This document shows positions 8,020 through 17,452 of a DNA stretch of 64,000 bases, piece by piece. Within the stretch, counting starts at the first letter, position 1, and each line of letters begins with the position of its first letter. The DNA comes from Oceanicaulis sp. HTCC2633. GTDB lineage: Bacteria > Pseudomonadota > Alphaproteobacteria > Caulobacterales > Maricaulaceae. The stretch lies in the NCBI RefSeq assembly GCF_000152745.1, contig NZ_CH672428.1, positions 2,323,425-2,387,424 of the forward strand. Direction: 5' to 3'. The notes below the pieces were generated by a model. It was not told where the DNA came from. It was given only the letters and a program-made list of their open reading frames with translations, and made no database searches. The position numbers were made by a program, and so were the translations under genes.

Positions 8020-9640
8020 AGACGGCCTCCTTGAACGGGTCTGTGCCCAGACGGTTCAGCGTCTGGGTGAAGCTTTCCTGAGGCTGGGCCTGTTCGGCGT
8101 AGACCCGCACGCAGGCGATGACGGCGGTCACCGCATCGTCGGCGGACAGGCCCGGACCCAGAATTTTACCAATAGCCGCCTGACCGTCGCCAACCCCTCC
8201 GAGGGTGAGCTGGTAGACTTCCTCGCCCGCCTTATCGACGCCGAGAAGGCCGATATTGGCCACATGGTGGTGGCCACAGGCATTGATGCAGCCGGAAATC
8301 TTGATGGTCAGATCGCCGGTGGCGTCATCCAGCCCCGCTTCGTGCAGGCCGGTCGAAATGGCCTGGGCGATGGGAATGGAGCGCGCATTGGCGAGATTGC
8401 AGTAATCAAGCCCCGGGCAGGCGACGATATCGCTGGCGCGGCCATGATTGGGCGTCGCCAGCCCGGCGCCGTCGAGGGCGCGGAACAGATCGCCCAGAGC
8501 CGCCTTGTCCGCATGCGGAAGGACGAGATTCTGCTCCTTGCTGACGCGGATCTCGCTCAGGGCGTAACGATCCGCCAGGTCGGCGATCAGGTCCATTTGC
8601 TCGGCGCTGGCGTCGCCCGGCGTGGCGCCCGGCGCCTTGAGGGGGATCACCACGACGGCGCGGTTCTTCACCTTGTGCGGCTTCACATTCACTGCGCGCC
8701 AGCGGGCGAAGGCCGTGCCGGTCGGAATGTCGGTCAGCGGCTCGCCTTCCGCCGGCGGCGCGAAATGGCTGCTGACGCGCTCGATCTCTTCGACCGGAAG
8801 GGTCAGGGCGCGACCCCGGCTGGCGTCATACTCGGCCTCGACCGCATCGCGGAATTCGTCCGGAGCCATGGCGTCGACCAGGATCTTGATGCGCGCCTTG
8901 TACAGATTGTCCCGGCGTCCCGCGAGATTGTAGACGCGCAGGATCGAGGTCAGATAGGCCAGCAGTTCGCGCTGGGGCAGGAAGTCGCGAATGATTTTCG
9001 CCACGATGGGCGTACGGCCCTGACCGCCGCCCACATGCACTTCAAACCCGGTTTCGCCAGCGTCATTCTTCACCAGACGCAGGCCGATATCGTGCACGCC
9101 GATGGCGGCGCGATCGGCGGGCGAGCCGGTGACCGCGATCTTGAACTTGCGCGGCAGCCAGGTGAATTCGGGGTGGGTGGTGGACCATTGCCGGATCAGC
9201 TCGCACCAGGGGCGCGGATCGGCGATCTCGTCCGCCGCCGCGCCTGCAAACGGATCTGTCGTGGTATTGCGGATCGTATTGCCCGAGGTCTGGATGGCGT
9301 GCATCTGCACGCCCGCCAGATGGTCGAGCGCATCGGGAATATCCACCAGCGCGGGCCAGTTGTACTGGATGTTCTGGCGGGTGGTGAAATGGCCATAGCC
9401 GCGGTCATAGGTGCGCGCCACATAGGCCAGCGAGCGCAATTGTTCCGAGGACAGAACGCCATAGGGAATGGCCACGCGCAGCATGTAGGCGTGCAGCTGC
9501 AGATAGACGCCATTCATCAGGCGCAAAGGCTTGAACTCGTCCTCGCTCAAGGCGCCCGAGAGGCGAGCCTGCACCTGTTCGCGGAATTCAGCCGTGCGCG
9601 CGTCCAGAACCGCGCGGTCGATCTCGTCATACTTATACAT
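8009..9640 (-). CDS. cysI: Siroheme-dependent sulfite (nitrite/sulfite) reductase
   Basis: A single-chain siroheme/[4Fe-4S] reductase of about 543 residues that takes sulfite to sulfide. Cluster and siroheme ligands are visible as CPGLDYC (C-x5-C) and GCINACG (C-x3-C), with the siroheme-binding TSGNTIRNTTTDPFAG. I take ATG at 9640 rather than the TTG at 9652 because it overlaps the DUF2849 stop by eight bases and gives the usual MYKYDE start. No flavoprotein subunit (CysJ) is nearby, so ferredoxin via the operon's Fpr is the likely donor. Family members may also reduce nitrite, but the sulfur gene neighbours argue for sulfite. Confidence 0.9.
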   Translation of the reverse strand: MYKYDEIDRAVLDARTAEFREQVQARLSGALSEDEFKPLRLMNGVYLQLHAYMLRVAIPYGVLSSEQLRSLAYVARTYDRGYGHFTTRQNIQYNWPALVDIPDALDHLAGVQMHAIQTSGNTIRNTTTDPFAGAAADEIADPRPWCELIRQWSTTHPEFTWLPRKFKIAVTGSPADRAAIGVHDIGLRLVKNDAGETGFEVHVGGGQGRTPIVAKIIRDFLPQRELLAYLTSILRVYNLAGRRDNLYKARIKILVDAMAPDEFRDAVEAEYDASRGRALTLPVEEIERVSSHFAPPAEGEPLTDIPTGTAFARWRAVNVKPHKVKNRAVVVIPLKAPGATPGDASAEQMDLIADLADRYALSEIRVSKEQNLVLPHADKAALGDLFRALDGAGLATPNHGRASDIVACPGLDYCNLANARSIPIAQAISTGLHEAGLDDATGDLTIKISGCINACGHHHVANIGLLGVDKAGEEVYQLTLGGVGDGQAAIGKILGPGLSADDAVTAVIACVRVYAEQAQPQESFTQTLNRLGTDPFKEAVYGA

Positions 9641-9923
9641 GGGCGCCCCCAAGCTTGGTCGATCCCGCGCTGGGGCCGGTCAGGCGAATGGTCTCGCGCA
9701 CATGCTTGCGACCCGCGGGCGCAAAGCCGTCGCGATCCGCATCAATCTCGATGGGGTAGGGGCCGACAACGGTCAGCACATCGCGCAGCGCGGTCTCCAG
9801 CGCCGCATCCGTGGCGTCATCCTCGAGACGGACAGCCTGATCGGCGTCTTCCGTCCAGCTCTTTTCAGGCGTCAGATAGACCACGCGGCCATCGGTCAGA
9901 CGGTTTGCCGTGATGGTTTTCAT
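9633..9923 (-). CDS. DUF2849 family protein
   Basis: A 96-residue soluble protein of the DUF2849 family, recognised by the start MKTITANRLTDGRVVYL and its position between siroheme synthase and sulfite reductase, which is where this family is usually found in Alphaproteobacteria. Function is unknown; the constant neighbourhood suggests a part in sulfite reduction or siroheme handling. It overlaps cysG by 59 bases and cysI by 8 bases, so all three are probably made in fixed ratio. Confidence 0.85.
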   Translation of the reverse strand: MKTITANRLTDGRVVYLTPEKSWTEDADQAVRLEDDATDAALETALRDVLTVVGPYPIEIDADRDGFAPAGRKHVRETIRLTGPSAGSTKLGGAHV

Positions 9924-11319
9924 GCGGCGTGCTCCAGTGCTGTTGGCTCAGGCTTGCAAGGTGTTCGGGGGCATGGGCGACCACATCGCCGATCACGAGG
10001 ACGGCGGGGCCGGTGACGGCTTCATAGGAGATCGTGTGCGCCAGGGCGTCGAGCGTGGTGAAGACCCGGCGCTCGGTGCTCAGGCTGGCGTTCTCGATGA
10101 TCCCCACAGGGGTGGCGGGGGAGCGGCCGGCTTCGACCAGACGGCGCGCCAGGGTCGCGGCCACCGCGACGCCCATATAGACGACGAGGGTGTGGGTGGC
10201 GGCGGCGAGGGCTGTGTAATCGAGATCGGGACCGCCCAACTTGGGACGGCCGGTGACGAAGGTCACGGCCTGCGCGGCGTCGCGATGGGTCAGCGGGATT
10301 TGCGCTTGCGCGCCCGCGGCCAGCGCGGCGGAAATCCCGGGGGTGACATGGACTTCAATGCCCGCCGCGCGCACGGCGTCGACTTCTTCGCCGCCACGCC
10401 CGAAGATGAAGCTGTCGCCGCCTTTCAGGCGCACGACTCGGCGGCCCAGCTTGGCCTGTTCGATCAGGATTTCGCAAATGCGTTCCTGCGGCACGGGATG
10501 GTCGCCCTGGCGCTTGCCCACATCGATGCGGTGGGCGTCGCGGCGGGCGCGGTCGATGATTTCGGGCGAGACCAGGCGGTCATGCACGATCACATCCGCA
10601 TCGCGGATCAGGCGCGCGGCTTTGACGGTCAGAAGCTCGGGGTCGCCAGGGCCGGCGCCCACGAGATGCACCACGCCCTTGCTGGCGGGGGCGTCGTCTT
10701 TCAGGGCGTCGATCAGGGCGGCGCGCACCCCGTCTTCATCGCCCGCATCGGCCAGCTGGGCGGCGGGGCCGCGCAGCGCGCGCTCCCAGTATTTGCGACG
10801 GGCGTCCACGCTGGGGAAGGCATCCATGACGCGCTGGCGCAGGCCGCGGGCGGTTTCCGCTAGCAGGCCAATGCCCGGCGCGATGACGGTCTCGATCGCG
10901 CTGCGAAGATCGCGCACCAGGATCGGTCCGGCGCCGCCCGAGGACAGGGCGATGGTGATGGCGCCGCGATCCACAAGGGCGGGGGTGTAAAAATCGCAGA
11001 GCGGCAGATTGTCGACCACATTGACCAGCGCGCCAGCCTTGCGGGCTTTCGCAGCCAGCTTGATCGCGCGCTTCTCATCCTCGATCCCGATGAAGACGAG
11101 GCGGGCGCCCCTGAACACGTCATGGGGGCGGGCGCGGGTGTCGATCCGGGTGTTCGGGTTGAGATCCGACGGCAGGGTCGGGGAGACGCCCAGCGTGCAC
11201 CAGACCAGCTCGCACGGGGCGGTGCGGAAAAGGCGCAGCTTGTTCAGCGCGGGCTCTCCGGCGCCCAGAACGACCACGCGGGCGTCCTTCAGGGGGATGG
11301 CGGGCAGGAACTGATCCAT
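9865..11319 (-). CDS. cysG: Siroheme synthase, trifunctional
   Basis: About 484 residues. The N-terminal third is the precorrin-2 dehydrogenase/ferrochelatase (VVVLGAGEPALNKLRLF, a Rossmann start). The C-terminal two thirds is uroporphyrinogen-III methyltransferase (HLVGAGPGDPELLTVKAARLI, VRLKGGDSFIFGRGGEE). It makes the siroheme used by the sulfite reductase downstream. I choose ATG at 11319 (MDQFLPAIPL) instead of the GTG at 11352, because family members begin there and a -10-like TATACT at 11363-11368 would put the transcript start only a few bases before the GTG. First gene of the operon, and it overlaps the next gene by 59 bases. Confidence 0.92.
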   Translation of the reverse strand: MDQFLPAIPLKDARVVVLGAGEPALNKLRLFRTAPCELVWCTLGVSPTLPSDLNPNTRIDTRARPHDVFRGARLVFIGIEDEKRAIKLAAKARKAGALVNVVDNLPLCDFYTPALVDRGAITIALSSGGAGPILVRDLRSAIETVIAPGIGLLAETARGLRQRVMDAFPSVDARRKYWERALRGPAAQLADAGDEDGVRAALIDALKDDAPASKGVVHLVGAGPGDPELLTVKAARLIRDADVIVHDRLVSPEIIDRARRDAHRIDVGKRQGDHPVPQERICEILIEQAKLGRRVVRLKGGDSFIFGRGGEEVDAVRAAGIEVHVTPGISAALAAGAQAQIPLTHRDAAQAVTFVTGRPKLGGPDLDYTALAAATHTLVVYMGVAVAATLARRLVEAGRSPATPVGIIENASLSTERRVFTTLDALAHTISYEAVTGPAVLVIGDVVAHAPEHLASLSQQHWSTPHENHHGKPSDRWPRGLSDA

Positions 11320-11352
11320 AACACTAAGGCCTTCTCGTAATGCGGCCCGCAC

Positions 11353-11428
11353 TCTCGCTGTCAGTATAGCTTTTTACAAATCAGTATTTTTGCGTCATAT
11401 AGAAAGAAATTCTTTTCGATGGTGATCC
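11353..11428. promoter_or_regulatory. Divergent promoter region of cys operon and LysR gene
   Basis: An AT-rich 76-base gap between the divergent cysG and LysR genes. On the minus strand TATACT (plus-strand positions 11363-11368) is a fair -10 without a good -35, as expected for an activator-dependent promoter. A palindrome AAAGAA-A-TTCTTT at 11403-11415 is centred about 50 bases upstream of the inferred start, the usual place for a LysR-type activator site. Confidence 0.45.
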
Positions 11429-12295
11429 ATGGCCGGTCTGGCTCCGCTCAATGCCCTGCGCGCTTTCGAGGCCGCCGCCCGTCAGGGCGGATTTGTCGGC
11501 GCGGCGGAGGAACTCAATGTCACGCCCGCCGCCGTGGGCCAGCAGGTGCGCCAGCTCGAAGCCCTGATTGGCGAAGCGCTGTTTGAACGGCAGGGCAAGA
11601 CGCTGATCCTGACCGAGCGCGGCGCGGCGGCGTTGGAGCCCTTGCGGCGCGGTTTCGAGCTGATGGGAGAGGCCAGCGCCGCCCTGCGTGCGGTGCAGGC
11701 GACCCCGACGCTGACCCTTGCCGCGGATCACGATGTGATGATCGCCTGGCTTGGCCGGGACCTGGCCTCGACGGACGCCGCCATAAGGCTGGTGGCGCGC
11801 GGTGAAGAGACGGAGCTGACCCTGACGCGCTCCTCTGTCGCTACGGCGCCGGCGGGCGCGGATCGCATCATGGACGAGGTGCTGACCCCGCTCGCGCGGC
11901 CCGGTCTGGTCGCGCCGGATGCGGGTTTGGCGGTGCTTGAAACCCTGCCCCTGATCGAGGACAGCGCCAGCGGATTGAGCTGGGCGCAATGGCTCAGCGC
12001 GCGGGGCGGCTATGGCCTTGAAGCGCAGCCGCGCCTGCGGGCGGCGGACTCGCTGGCGGCGCTGGCGCTGGCCGAAGAGGGCGCAGGCATCGTGCTGGGA
12101 CGCAAGCCGCTCGCCTATGACGCCATCCGCGCCGGGCGCCTCGCGCCCGTATTTGCCGACGGGGATCAGCCGACGGACCAGGCGTATTTCCTGCAAGGCG
12201 TTGCGGGGCGGTCGCCGTCGGCCGCCGCGACCCGTCTGGCCCAGCATCTGAAGGCCTGCGCAGCGGCGCGTCAGGATCTCGCGGGCGAGCTCTGA
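11429..12295 (+). CDS. LysR-family regulator (GcvA-like), probable regulator of the cys operon
   Basis: A 288-residue LysR-type regulator. The N-terminal winged helix-turn-helix begins LNALRAFEAAARQGGFVGAA, with the recognition helix in the TPAAVGQQVRQLEAL region. The effector domain fills residues about 95-288 and resembles the GcvA branch. It is divergent from the sulfate-assimilation operon with only a short shared promoter region, which for this family usually means control of the divergent operon; a role like CysB/Cbl is inferred, not shown. It ends one base before the convergent BtuF-like gene. Confidence 0.85.
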   Translation: MAGLAPLNALRAFEAAARQGGFVGAAEELNVTPAAVGQQVRQLEALIGEALFERQGKTLILTERGAAALEPLRRGFELMGEASAALRAVQATPTLTLAADHDVMIAWLGRDLASTDAAIRLVARGEETELTLTRSSVATAPAGADRIMDEVLTPLARPGLVAPDAGLAVLETLPLIEDSASGLSWAQWLSARGGYGLEAQPRLRAADSLAALALAEEGAGIVLGRKPLAYDAIRAGRLAPVFADGDQPTDQAYFLQGVAGRSPSAAATRLAQHLKACAAARQDLAGEL

Positions 12296-13228
12296 TCAGG
12301 CGTCGAGCCGAGACAGCGGGTGAACCGGGCCCATCTCCGGCTCGATATCGGGCGCGGGATGGTGATCGGGCCACAGCCAGTGGGCCAGCGCTTCGAGGCT
12401 GTCGACAATGCGCGGGCTCGATCGGCTGAACAGGCGATTGCCGTCAAACACAACGAGCTGACAGCCCCGGGCTCCGAGCTGGCGCAGCGCAGCGACAGCC
12501 TCCAGATCGCCGGCGATGTCCTCAAGCGTGCGCGCGGCGGGGAAGCCGCATGGCGCGATCACCAGACGCTCAGGATTGAGAGCGTGCAGATTGTTCCAGC
12601 TCGTCATCCAGCTGGGCCGGTCCGCGGTATTGCCCGCATCCTCGGCGCCCGCCAGCGTCAGGAGTTCATGCATCCAGTGGCCGCCAATGAAGGGCGGGCT
12701 GGTCCAGTCCAGCAGCACGGTGCGCGGGCGCGGACCGGGGAGCGCCTGACTGCGCGCGGCCACCGCGTCGATGCGCGCCTGAAGGCTGGCGCGAAGCTCG
12801 GCCGCGCGATCAGCAACGCCCGCCGCCACGCCGATCATGGTGATCGTCTCGAGAATGTCGCGCAGCGAATAGGGTTCGAGATTGACGAGGGTCGGCTGCG
12901 GATCGAGATCGCTCAGGACCGTGCTGACCTCCGCGCCGGAGACGGCGCACACATCACAGAGCGCCTGACTGATCACGAGATCGGGCTTGAGCGCGGCCAG
13001 CGCCTGCGCATCGAGCGCGTAGATCGCATCCTGTCCCTGCAGTTTGGCGCGCACCGCCTCATCAATGTCGCGGGCGGTCTGCGCTTCAAAGAGGGCGCTC
13101 GTCAGCGCGGGCAGGTCCCTGACTTGCGGCGGCCAGTCACAGCAATGGGAGACGGCGACCAGATCATCGGTCAGGTCCAGAGCGGCGACGATTTCGGTCG
13201 AGCTGGCGAGGAGGGAGGCGATGCGCAT
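12296..13228 (-). CDS. BtuF-like cobalamin-binding protein without a clear signal peptide
   Basis: A 310-residue protein of the BtuF/FecB periplasmic-binding fold: the start RIASLLASSTEIVAALDL and later KPDLVISQALCDVCAVS and LVVFDGNRLFSR are typical of cobalamin-binding proteins. The N-terminus goes straight into the first beta strand of the fold with no charged-hydrophobic-cleavage pattern, so export by Sec is not evident. No BtuC or BtuD lies beside it. It may be a cytoplasmic corrinoid-binding member of the family, or the start may have been trimmed; only about 15 bases separate it from the next gene upstream, leaving little room for a signal peptide. Confidence 0.75.
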   Translation of the reverse strand: MRIASLLASSTEIVAALDLTDDLVAVSHCCDWPPQVRDLPALTSALFEAQTARDIDEAVRAKLQGQDAIYALDAQALAALKPDLVISQALCDVCAVSGAEVSTVLSDLDPQPTLVNLEPYSLRDILETITMIGVAAGVADRAAELRASLQARIDAVAARSQALPGPRPRTVLLDWTSPPFIGGHWMHELLTLAGAEDAGNTADRPSWMTSWNNLHALNPERLVIAPCGFPAARTLEDIAGDLEAVAALRQLGARGCQLVVFDGNRLFSRSSPRIVDSLEALAHWLWPDHHPAPDIEPEMGPVHPLSRLDA

Positions 13229-13245
13229 GCCGCGAAAGGCTCGGA

Positions 13246-15363
13246 TCAGGATTTGGGCGGGGCGACGAAAGGCGCGATGCCGGTCATCAGATGATAGACC
13301 ATGCTGGCGGGCACATGATCGACAGCGGGTTCGAACTCCGCGTCGAGACGGTCAACCCAGCCATGGGCGGGGCCCTTCTGCAGATAGCGGGCGTTGATCT
13401 CGTCGATCATCGCCTTCACCGGCGCCTGGGGCGAGCCCAGGGTGATATAGGTGCGCAGGCGTTCCAGCTGGGGCCACAACCGATAGGTGGTTGCGCCATT
13501 GCCCAGAACGTCCAGCGCCAGGCCGTTGCGAATGCCCTCACGCTCGGCGAAGGCGTAGATGCGGCGCAGCCAGCTGCCGCAATCGCGGCCGATCAACCGG
13601 TCCGTCTCGCTCAGCAGATAGATCCATTCATAACAATGGCCGGGCTCGATCCGGTCATCCCGGACCCGGGTCCAGTCCGGACCGAAGCGCTCCAGAACCG
13701 CGCCGGTTTCCGGCGCGAACATGAAGCGTTCAAACAGGGTGGCGATCGTCTGGATGCGCGCGGCCGACGCCGGATCGCCCATCACCTCGTAATGACGCAG
13801 GCTGGCTTCCAGAAGATGCATGTGCGGATTGGACAGCTTGCCGCCGCCGCCGGTCTCGTGATCGACCCAGCCGCCATAGATGTCGTCGGCGAACAATTCG
13901 TCGATCAGGGTGAAGGCTTCCTCGGCCAGCGCTTCGCCTCGCGCATCGCCCAGGGCGGCGAGCTCGGAACCCGCCAGCGCCACAAAGGCGTGATCATAGA
14001 GATCGCGGCGCGGATCATTGATCTTGCCCTGACCGTCAAAGCCATGCGCCCAGCCGCCCTGGGGCGCGCGGGCCGGACCATTGAGAAAGGCGACCGCCGC
14101 ATCGATGACCTGATCAGCGAGTCCGTCCGGATTCCAGCCCAGGGATTTGGCGCGGGCGAAGCTGAACAGCTGGCGCTGGGCGACCCGTCCGCGCCGGTGG
14201 AGATTCGGCGCGGCTTCGCCGCTCAGATCGAGCCCCTCGACAAACCCGCCCGAAGCCGGATCGACGGCGCGTGCAGCCCAGCCCGGCATCACCGTGTTCC
14301 AGAGCCAGTCGCCCAGGGATTTGCGCTGATCAGCGCGCAACAGGGTCTGGCCCAGGGTCTGGATGGCGGAAACGGCGGGCTTGATCCCCGCCGCGCCGTC
14401 CAGGCTCGACACCAGCACGGCGTCGCGGGTGGCGATGACGGCGATGGCGTCCAGCCCGTGGACGGCCACCTTCGGGCCTGAAGACTGGATGAAGACGCGT
14501 TCGGCGCCGGGCGCGACCACGGCCCCGCGCAGAACCTTGGGGTCGTGCGTGGCTTCGGCGTGCAGGGCGTGCACGGCGCGGAAATCGCCCACATCGCTCC
14601 AGCCCATCGATACGGGCAGGACGGCGATATTGTTCGCCGCTTCCATCACCGCATAGTCGATGGATTCAGAGCGGCATCTGGCGAACAGGGTGCGATCGAG
14701 CTGGCCGTGTTCGTCCAGGGCCGCCTCGACGCTCTGAAGAATGTCGGGCGCATGGGCCTCAAGCGCCTCGCGCATCACACGCGCGGTGAACATGAAGACG
14801 CCGGCGTTCCAGTAAAAGCGTCCGGTCTCGATATAGGTGCGCGCGGTTTCAACGTCGGGCTTCTCGACAAAGCGCGCGACAGGCTTGGCGGCGCTGTCGG
14901 CGGGGAGCGCCTCGATATAGCCATAGCCGGTGGCCGGGAAGTCGGGATTGATCCCGAAGGTCACGATCTGGCCTTCGCAGGCGGCGGGCTGGGCGTTGCG
15001 GATGGCGCGGTGAAAGGCCGCCACGTCCTTGATGTGATGGTCGGCCGGCAGGATCAGGAGGATCTCGTCCGGCTCGGCCAGCAAGGTGGCGGCGGCGATG
15101 GCCGGCGCGGAATTGCGGCCCATGGGCTCCAGCACCAGCTTCACGCCCGGAAGCTCGGCCTGCAGCTGATCCTTGTGCCGGAAGGAACCCACGGCCATGG
15201 CGGGGTTGAACAGGCCTTCATCGCTGACGCGCGACAGGGTTTCGGCCACCATGGATTGCGGGCCGGTCAGGGGCAGGAATTGTTTCGGGGTGCGCGGGGT
15301 GGACAGGGGCCATAACCGGGTGCCGCCGCCGCCGCACAGAATGACGGGCGTGACTTTGGTCAT
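13246..15363 (-). CDS. Fused mannose-1-phosphate guanylyltransferase / AGE-type mannose-6-phosphate isomerase
   Basis: A 705-residue two-domain enzyme. Residues 1 to about 340 are GDP-mannose pyrophosphorylase with GGGGTRLWPLSTPRTPKQFL, FVEKPD and GWSDVGDF. Residues about 350-700 are an alpha/alpha-barrel of the N-acylglucosamine 2-epimerase (AGE) superfamily, a class that includes mannose-6-phosphate isomerases. It differs from the common bifunctional enzyme, whose isomerase half is a cupin. Together the halves would take fructose-6-phosphate towards mannose-1-phosphate and GDP-mannose, apart from the phosphomannomutase step. This fits capsule or exopolysaccharide supply, as do the UDP-sugar genes a few kb away. 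It is 17 bases from the BtuF-like gene, probably by chance. Confidence 0.85.
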   Translation of the reverse strand: MTKVTPVILCGGGGTRLWPLSTPRTPKQFLPLTGPQSMVAETLSRVSDEGLFNPAMAVGSFRHKDQLQAELPGVKLVLEPMGRNSAPAIAAATLLAEPDEILLILPADHHIKDVAAFHRAIRNAQPAACEGQIVTFGINPDFPATGYGYIEALPADSAAKPVARFVEKPDVETARTYIETGRFYWNAGVFMFTARVMREALEAHAPDILQSVEAALDEHGQLDRTLFARCRSESIDYAVMEAANNIAVLPVSMGWSDVGDFRAVHALHAEATHDPKVLRGAVVAPGAERVFIQSSGPKVAVHGLDAIAVIATRDAVLVSSLDGAAGIKPAVSAIQTLGQTLLRADQRKSLGDWLWNTVMPGWAARAVDPASGGFVEGLDLSGEAAPNLHRRGRVAQRQLFSFARAKSLGWNPDGLADQVIDAAVAFLNGPARAPQGGWAHGFDGQGKINDPRRDLYDHAFVALAGSELAALGDARGEALAEEAFTLIDELFADDIYGGWVDHETGGGGKLSNPHMHLLEASLRHYEVMGDPASAARIQTIATLFERFMFAPETGAVLERFGPDWTRVRDDRIEPGHCYEWIYLLSETDRLIGRDCGSWLRRIYAFAEREGIRNGLALDVLGNGATTYRLWPQLERLRTYITLGSPQAPVKAMIDEINARYLQKGPAHGWVDRLDAEFEPAVDHVPASMVYHLMTGIAPFVAPPKS

Positions 15364-15492
15364 GTTGGCTCTCCCCCGTTGATCCGTATCCGTCCAGACC
15401 GTGCGTCAGCTATCGCAGCTCGCCTTAAGCCTTGCAATGTTTTGTGTGAGTGTCCGTCACTCAGTAAGGGCTTCAATCCGGAGCGCCGCCCA

Positions 15493-17214
15493 TCAGCGCT
15501 CGTGTCGGGTCAGCGCTGTCCACGCATCATGCTGGGACAGGAAGACCTCGCCCGTCAGCGCGGTCAGGAAATGGGTGTGCTTGAGCTTGTCCATGACAGG
15601 TCCTTTCACCTCGGACAGGTGCAGGCGCACGCCCATGTCGCGAAGACGCGCGTTGAGCGCCTCCAGGGTTTCAAGCGCGGAGTAATCCACCTCGTTCACC
15701 GCCGAGCACATCAGCACGACGTCCCGGACCGCCTCGGCATTCTGGCTGAGTCGCTTGAGCAGCATGTCCTCGAGGAAGTTGGCGTTGGCGAAATACAGGC
15801 TCTCATCGATCCGCAGGGTGAGCAGCGAGGGCGTGGTTTCAACCTGGTGGCGGTGGATGTTGCGGAAGTGCTCGCTCCCCGGCACGCGGCCCACCTCGGC
15901 GATATGGGGTTTGAACGTCTTGGTGACGTGCAGGAGCATGGACAGGCCGACCCCGGCTGCAACGCCCGCCTCGACGCCCAGGGAGAGGGTCAATGCGATG
16001 GTGGCGAAGACCGCGATGAAATCGGACGTGGAATACCGCCAGGTGGCCTTCAGGATCGAGAAGTCCACCAGGCTCAGCACCGCCACGATGATGGTGGCGG
16101 CGAGCGTCGCCTTGGGCAGATAGTAGATCAGGGGCGTCAGGGTCAGGGCGGCGAGCGCCAGCCCGAGGGCGGTGAAGGCTCCTGCGGCGGGCGTGCGCGC
16201 GCCGGCATCGAAATTGACGACCGAGCGAGCGAAGCCGCCCGTCACGGGATAGCCGCCGGTGAACGCCGCGCCCAGATTGGCCGCGCCCAGTCCGATCAGT
16301 TCCTGGTCGGCGTCGATGCGCTGGCGCTTTTTCGCGGCGAGGGTCTTGGCGACCGAGACCGACTCCACGAACCCGATGATCGAGATCAGGACGGCGGGAA
16401 TGAACAGGGCGCGGATCAGGTCTGGCGACCAGTCCGGCGCGGTCAGGGGCGGCAGGGTCTGGGGCACGACGCCGACCACGGCGACGCCGCGCGCCTCAAG
16501 GTCCAGCCCCCAGGTCAGGGCCGTTGTCACAAGCACCGCGAAGACCGGACCGGTCTTTGTGATGAAGCCCGCAATCCGGTCCGGCAGGCCCAGCGTGGTC
16601 AGGACGGTTTTCAGACTGGTGCGCACAAAGAACAGGAACGCCATGGCGCCCGCGCCGATCGCGAGAGTCGGCGCATGGATGTCGCCCGCATGCCGGACCA
16701 GGGAGATCGTCATCTCGATCAGCGAATGACCCGAGGCCTCGACGCCCAGCACATGCTTGAGCTGGCTGGCGGCGATGAGAACCCCGGAGGCGGTGATGAA
16801 ACCGGCGATCACCGGATGACTGAGAAAATTCGCCAGAAAGCCCAGTCGCAACACGCCCAGCACCAGCAAGATTGCGCCGGACAGAAAGGCCAGCGTCAGC
16901 GCCGCCGCGGCGTAGCTCGCGGTTCCCGGTTCGATCACCTGTCCGATCGCGGATGCGGTCAGCAGCGAGACCACGGCGACCGGACCCACGGCCAGCGCCC
17001 GGCTGGTGCCGAACACGGCATAGAGCAGGATGGGCGCGATCGAGGCGTAGAGCCCGGTCTCGGGCGGCAAACCGGCCAGCATGGCGTAGGCCAGCGATTG
17101 CGGGATCAGCATCAGGGTGACGATCACCGCCGCTGTCAGATCCTCGCTCAGGGCCGCTCTGTCATAGTCGCGACCCCAATCCAGAACCGGGAAATAGCGT
17201 TTGAAGCGGTCCAT
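15493..17214 (-). CDS. SulP-family inorganic anion transporter with STAS domain (core copy)
   Basis: About 573 residues from the ATG at 17214 (MDRFKRYFPVLDWGR). Residues about 25-430 are membrane-spanning, with the SulP signature region PQSLAYAMLAGLPPETGLYAS. A cytoplasmic STAS domain follows (about 440-570, VRDVVLMCSAVNEVDYSALE). It probably carries sulfate, bicarbonate or a related anion. A longer reading from 17298 exists, but the island paralogue at 42909-44636 shares the MDRF start, so I use that. The nearby sulfate assimilation genes make sulfate a reasonable substrate, though many marine SulP proteins carry bicarbonate. Confidence 0.87.
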   Translation of the reverse strand: MDRFKRYFPVLDWGRDYDRAALSEDLTAAVIVTLMLIPQSLAYAMLAGLPPETGLYASIAPILLYAVFGTSRALAVGPVAVVSLLTASAIGQVIEPGTASYAAAALTLAFLSGAILLVLGVLRLGFLANFLSHPVIAGFITASGVLIAASQLKHVLGVEASGHSLIEMTISLVRHAGDIHAPTLAIGAGAMAFLFFVRTSLKTVLTTLGLPDRIAGFITKTGPVFAVLVTTALTWGLDLEARGVAVVGVVPQTLPPLTAPDWSPDLIRALFIPAVLISIIGFVESVSVAKTLAAKKRQRIDADQELIGLGAANLGAAFTGGYPVTGGFARSVVNFDAGARTPAAGAFTALGLALAALTLTPLIYYLPKATLAATIIVAVLSLVDFSILKATWRYSTSDFIAVFATIALTLSLGVEAGVAAGVGLSMLLHVTKTFKPHIAEVGRVPGSEHFRNIHRHQVETTPSLLTLRIDESLYFANANFLEDMLLKRLSQNAEAVRDVVLMCSAVNEVDYSALETLEALNARLRDMGVRLHLSEVKGPVMDKLKHTHFLTALTGEVFLSQHDAWTALTRHER

Positions 17215-17452
17215 GGGGTCGGGGGCCTTTCTGATTTGCGGCGGGATCTGCAAACCGTCGCTAACCCTTACTGGGACTGAGCTGATCTTTGTTTGCAATC
17301 TGCTTGCTTAAGAGAATCAAACTGGATTTCTGTTCAGCTTTGCTAGCCAAGTGCTTTAAGGTTGTAAGAGTGCTGCTCTATTGTCTTGCCAACTCTGCGT
17401 AGCGCGCACGTAGGATTGTACCAATGACAATGATTTAAAAAATAATAGGAGT

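Noticed and set aside
7892-9913. A 673-codon plus-strand open frame
   Set aside because: Antisense shadow of cysH and cysI; no coherent domain.
15379-17280. A 633-codon plus-strand open frame
   Set aside because: Antisense shadow of the SulP gene, dominated by Gly, Gln, Arg and His; not a plausible protein.
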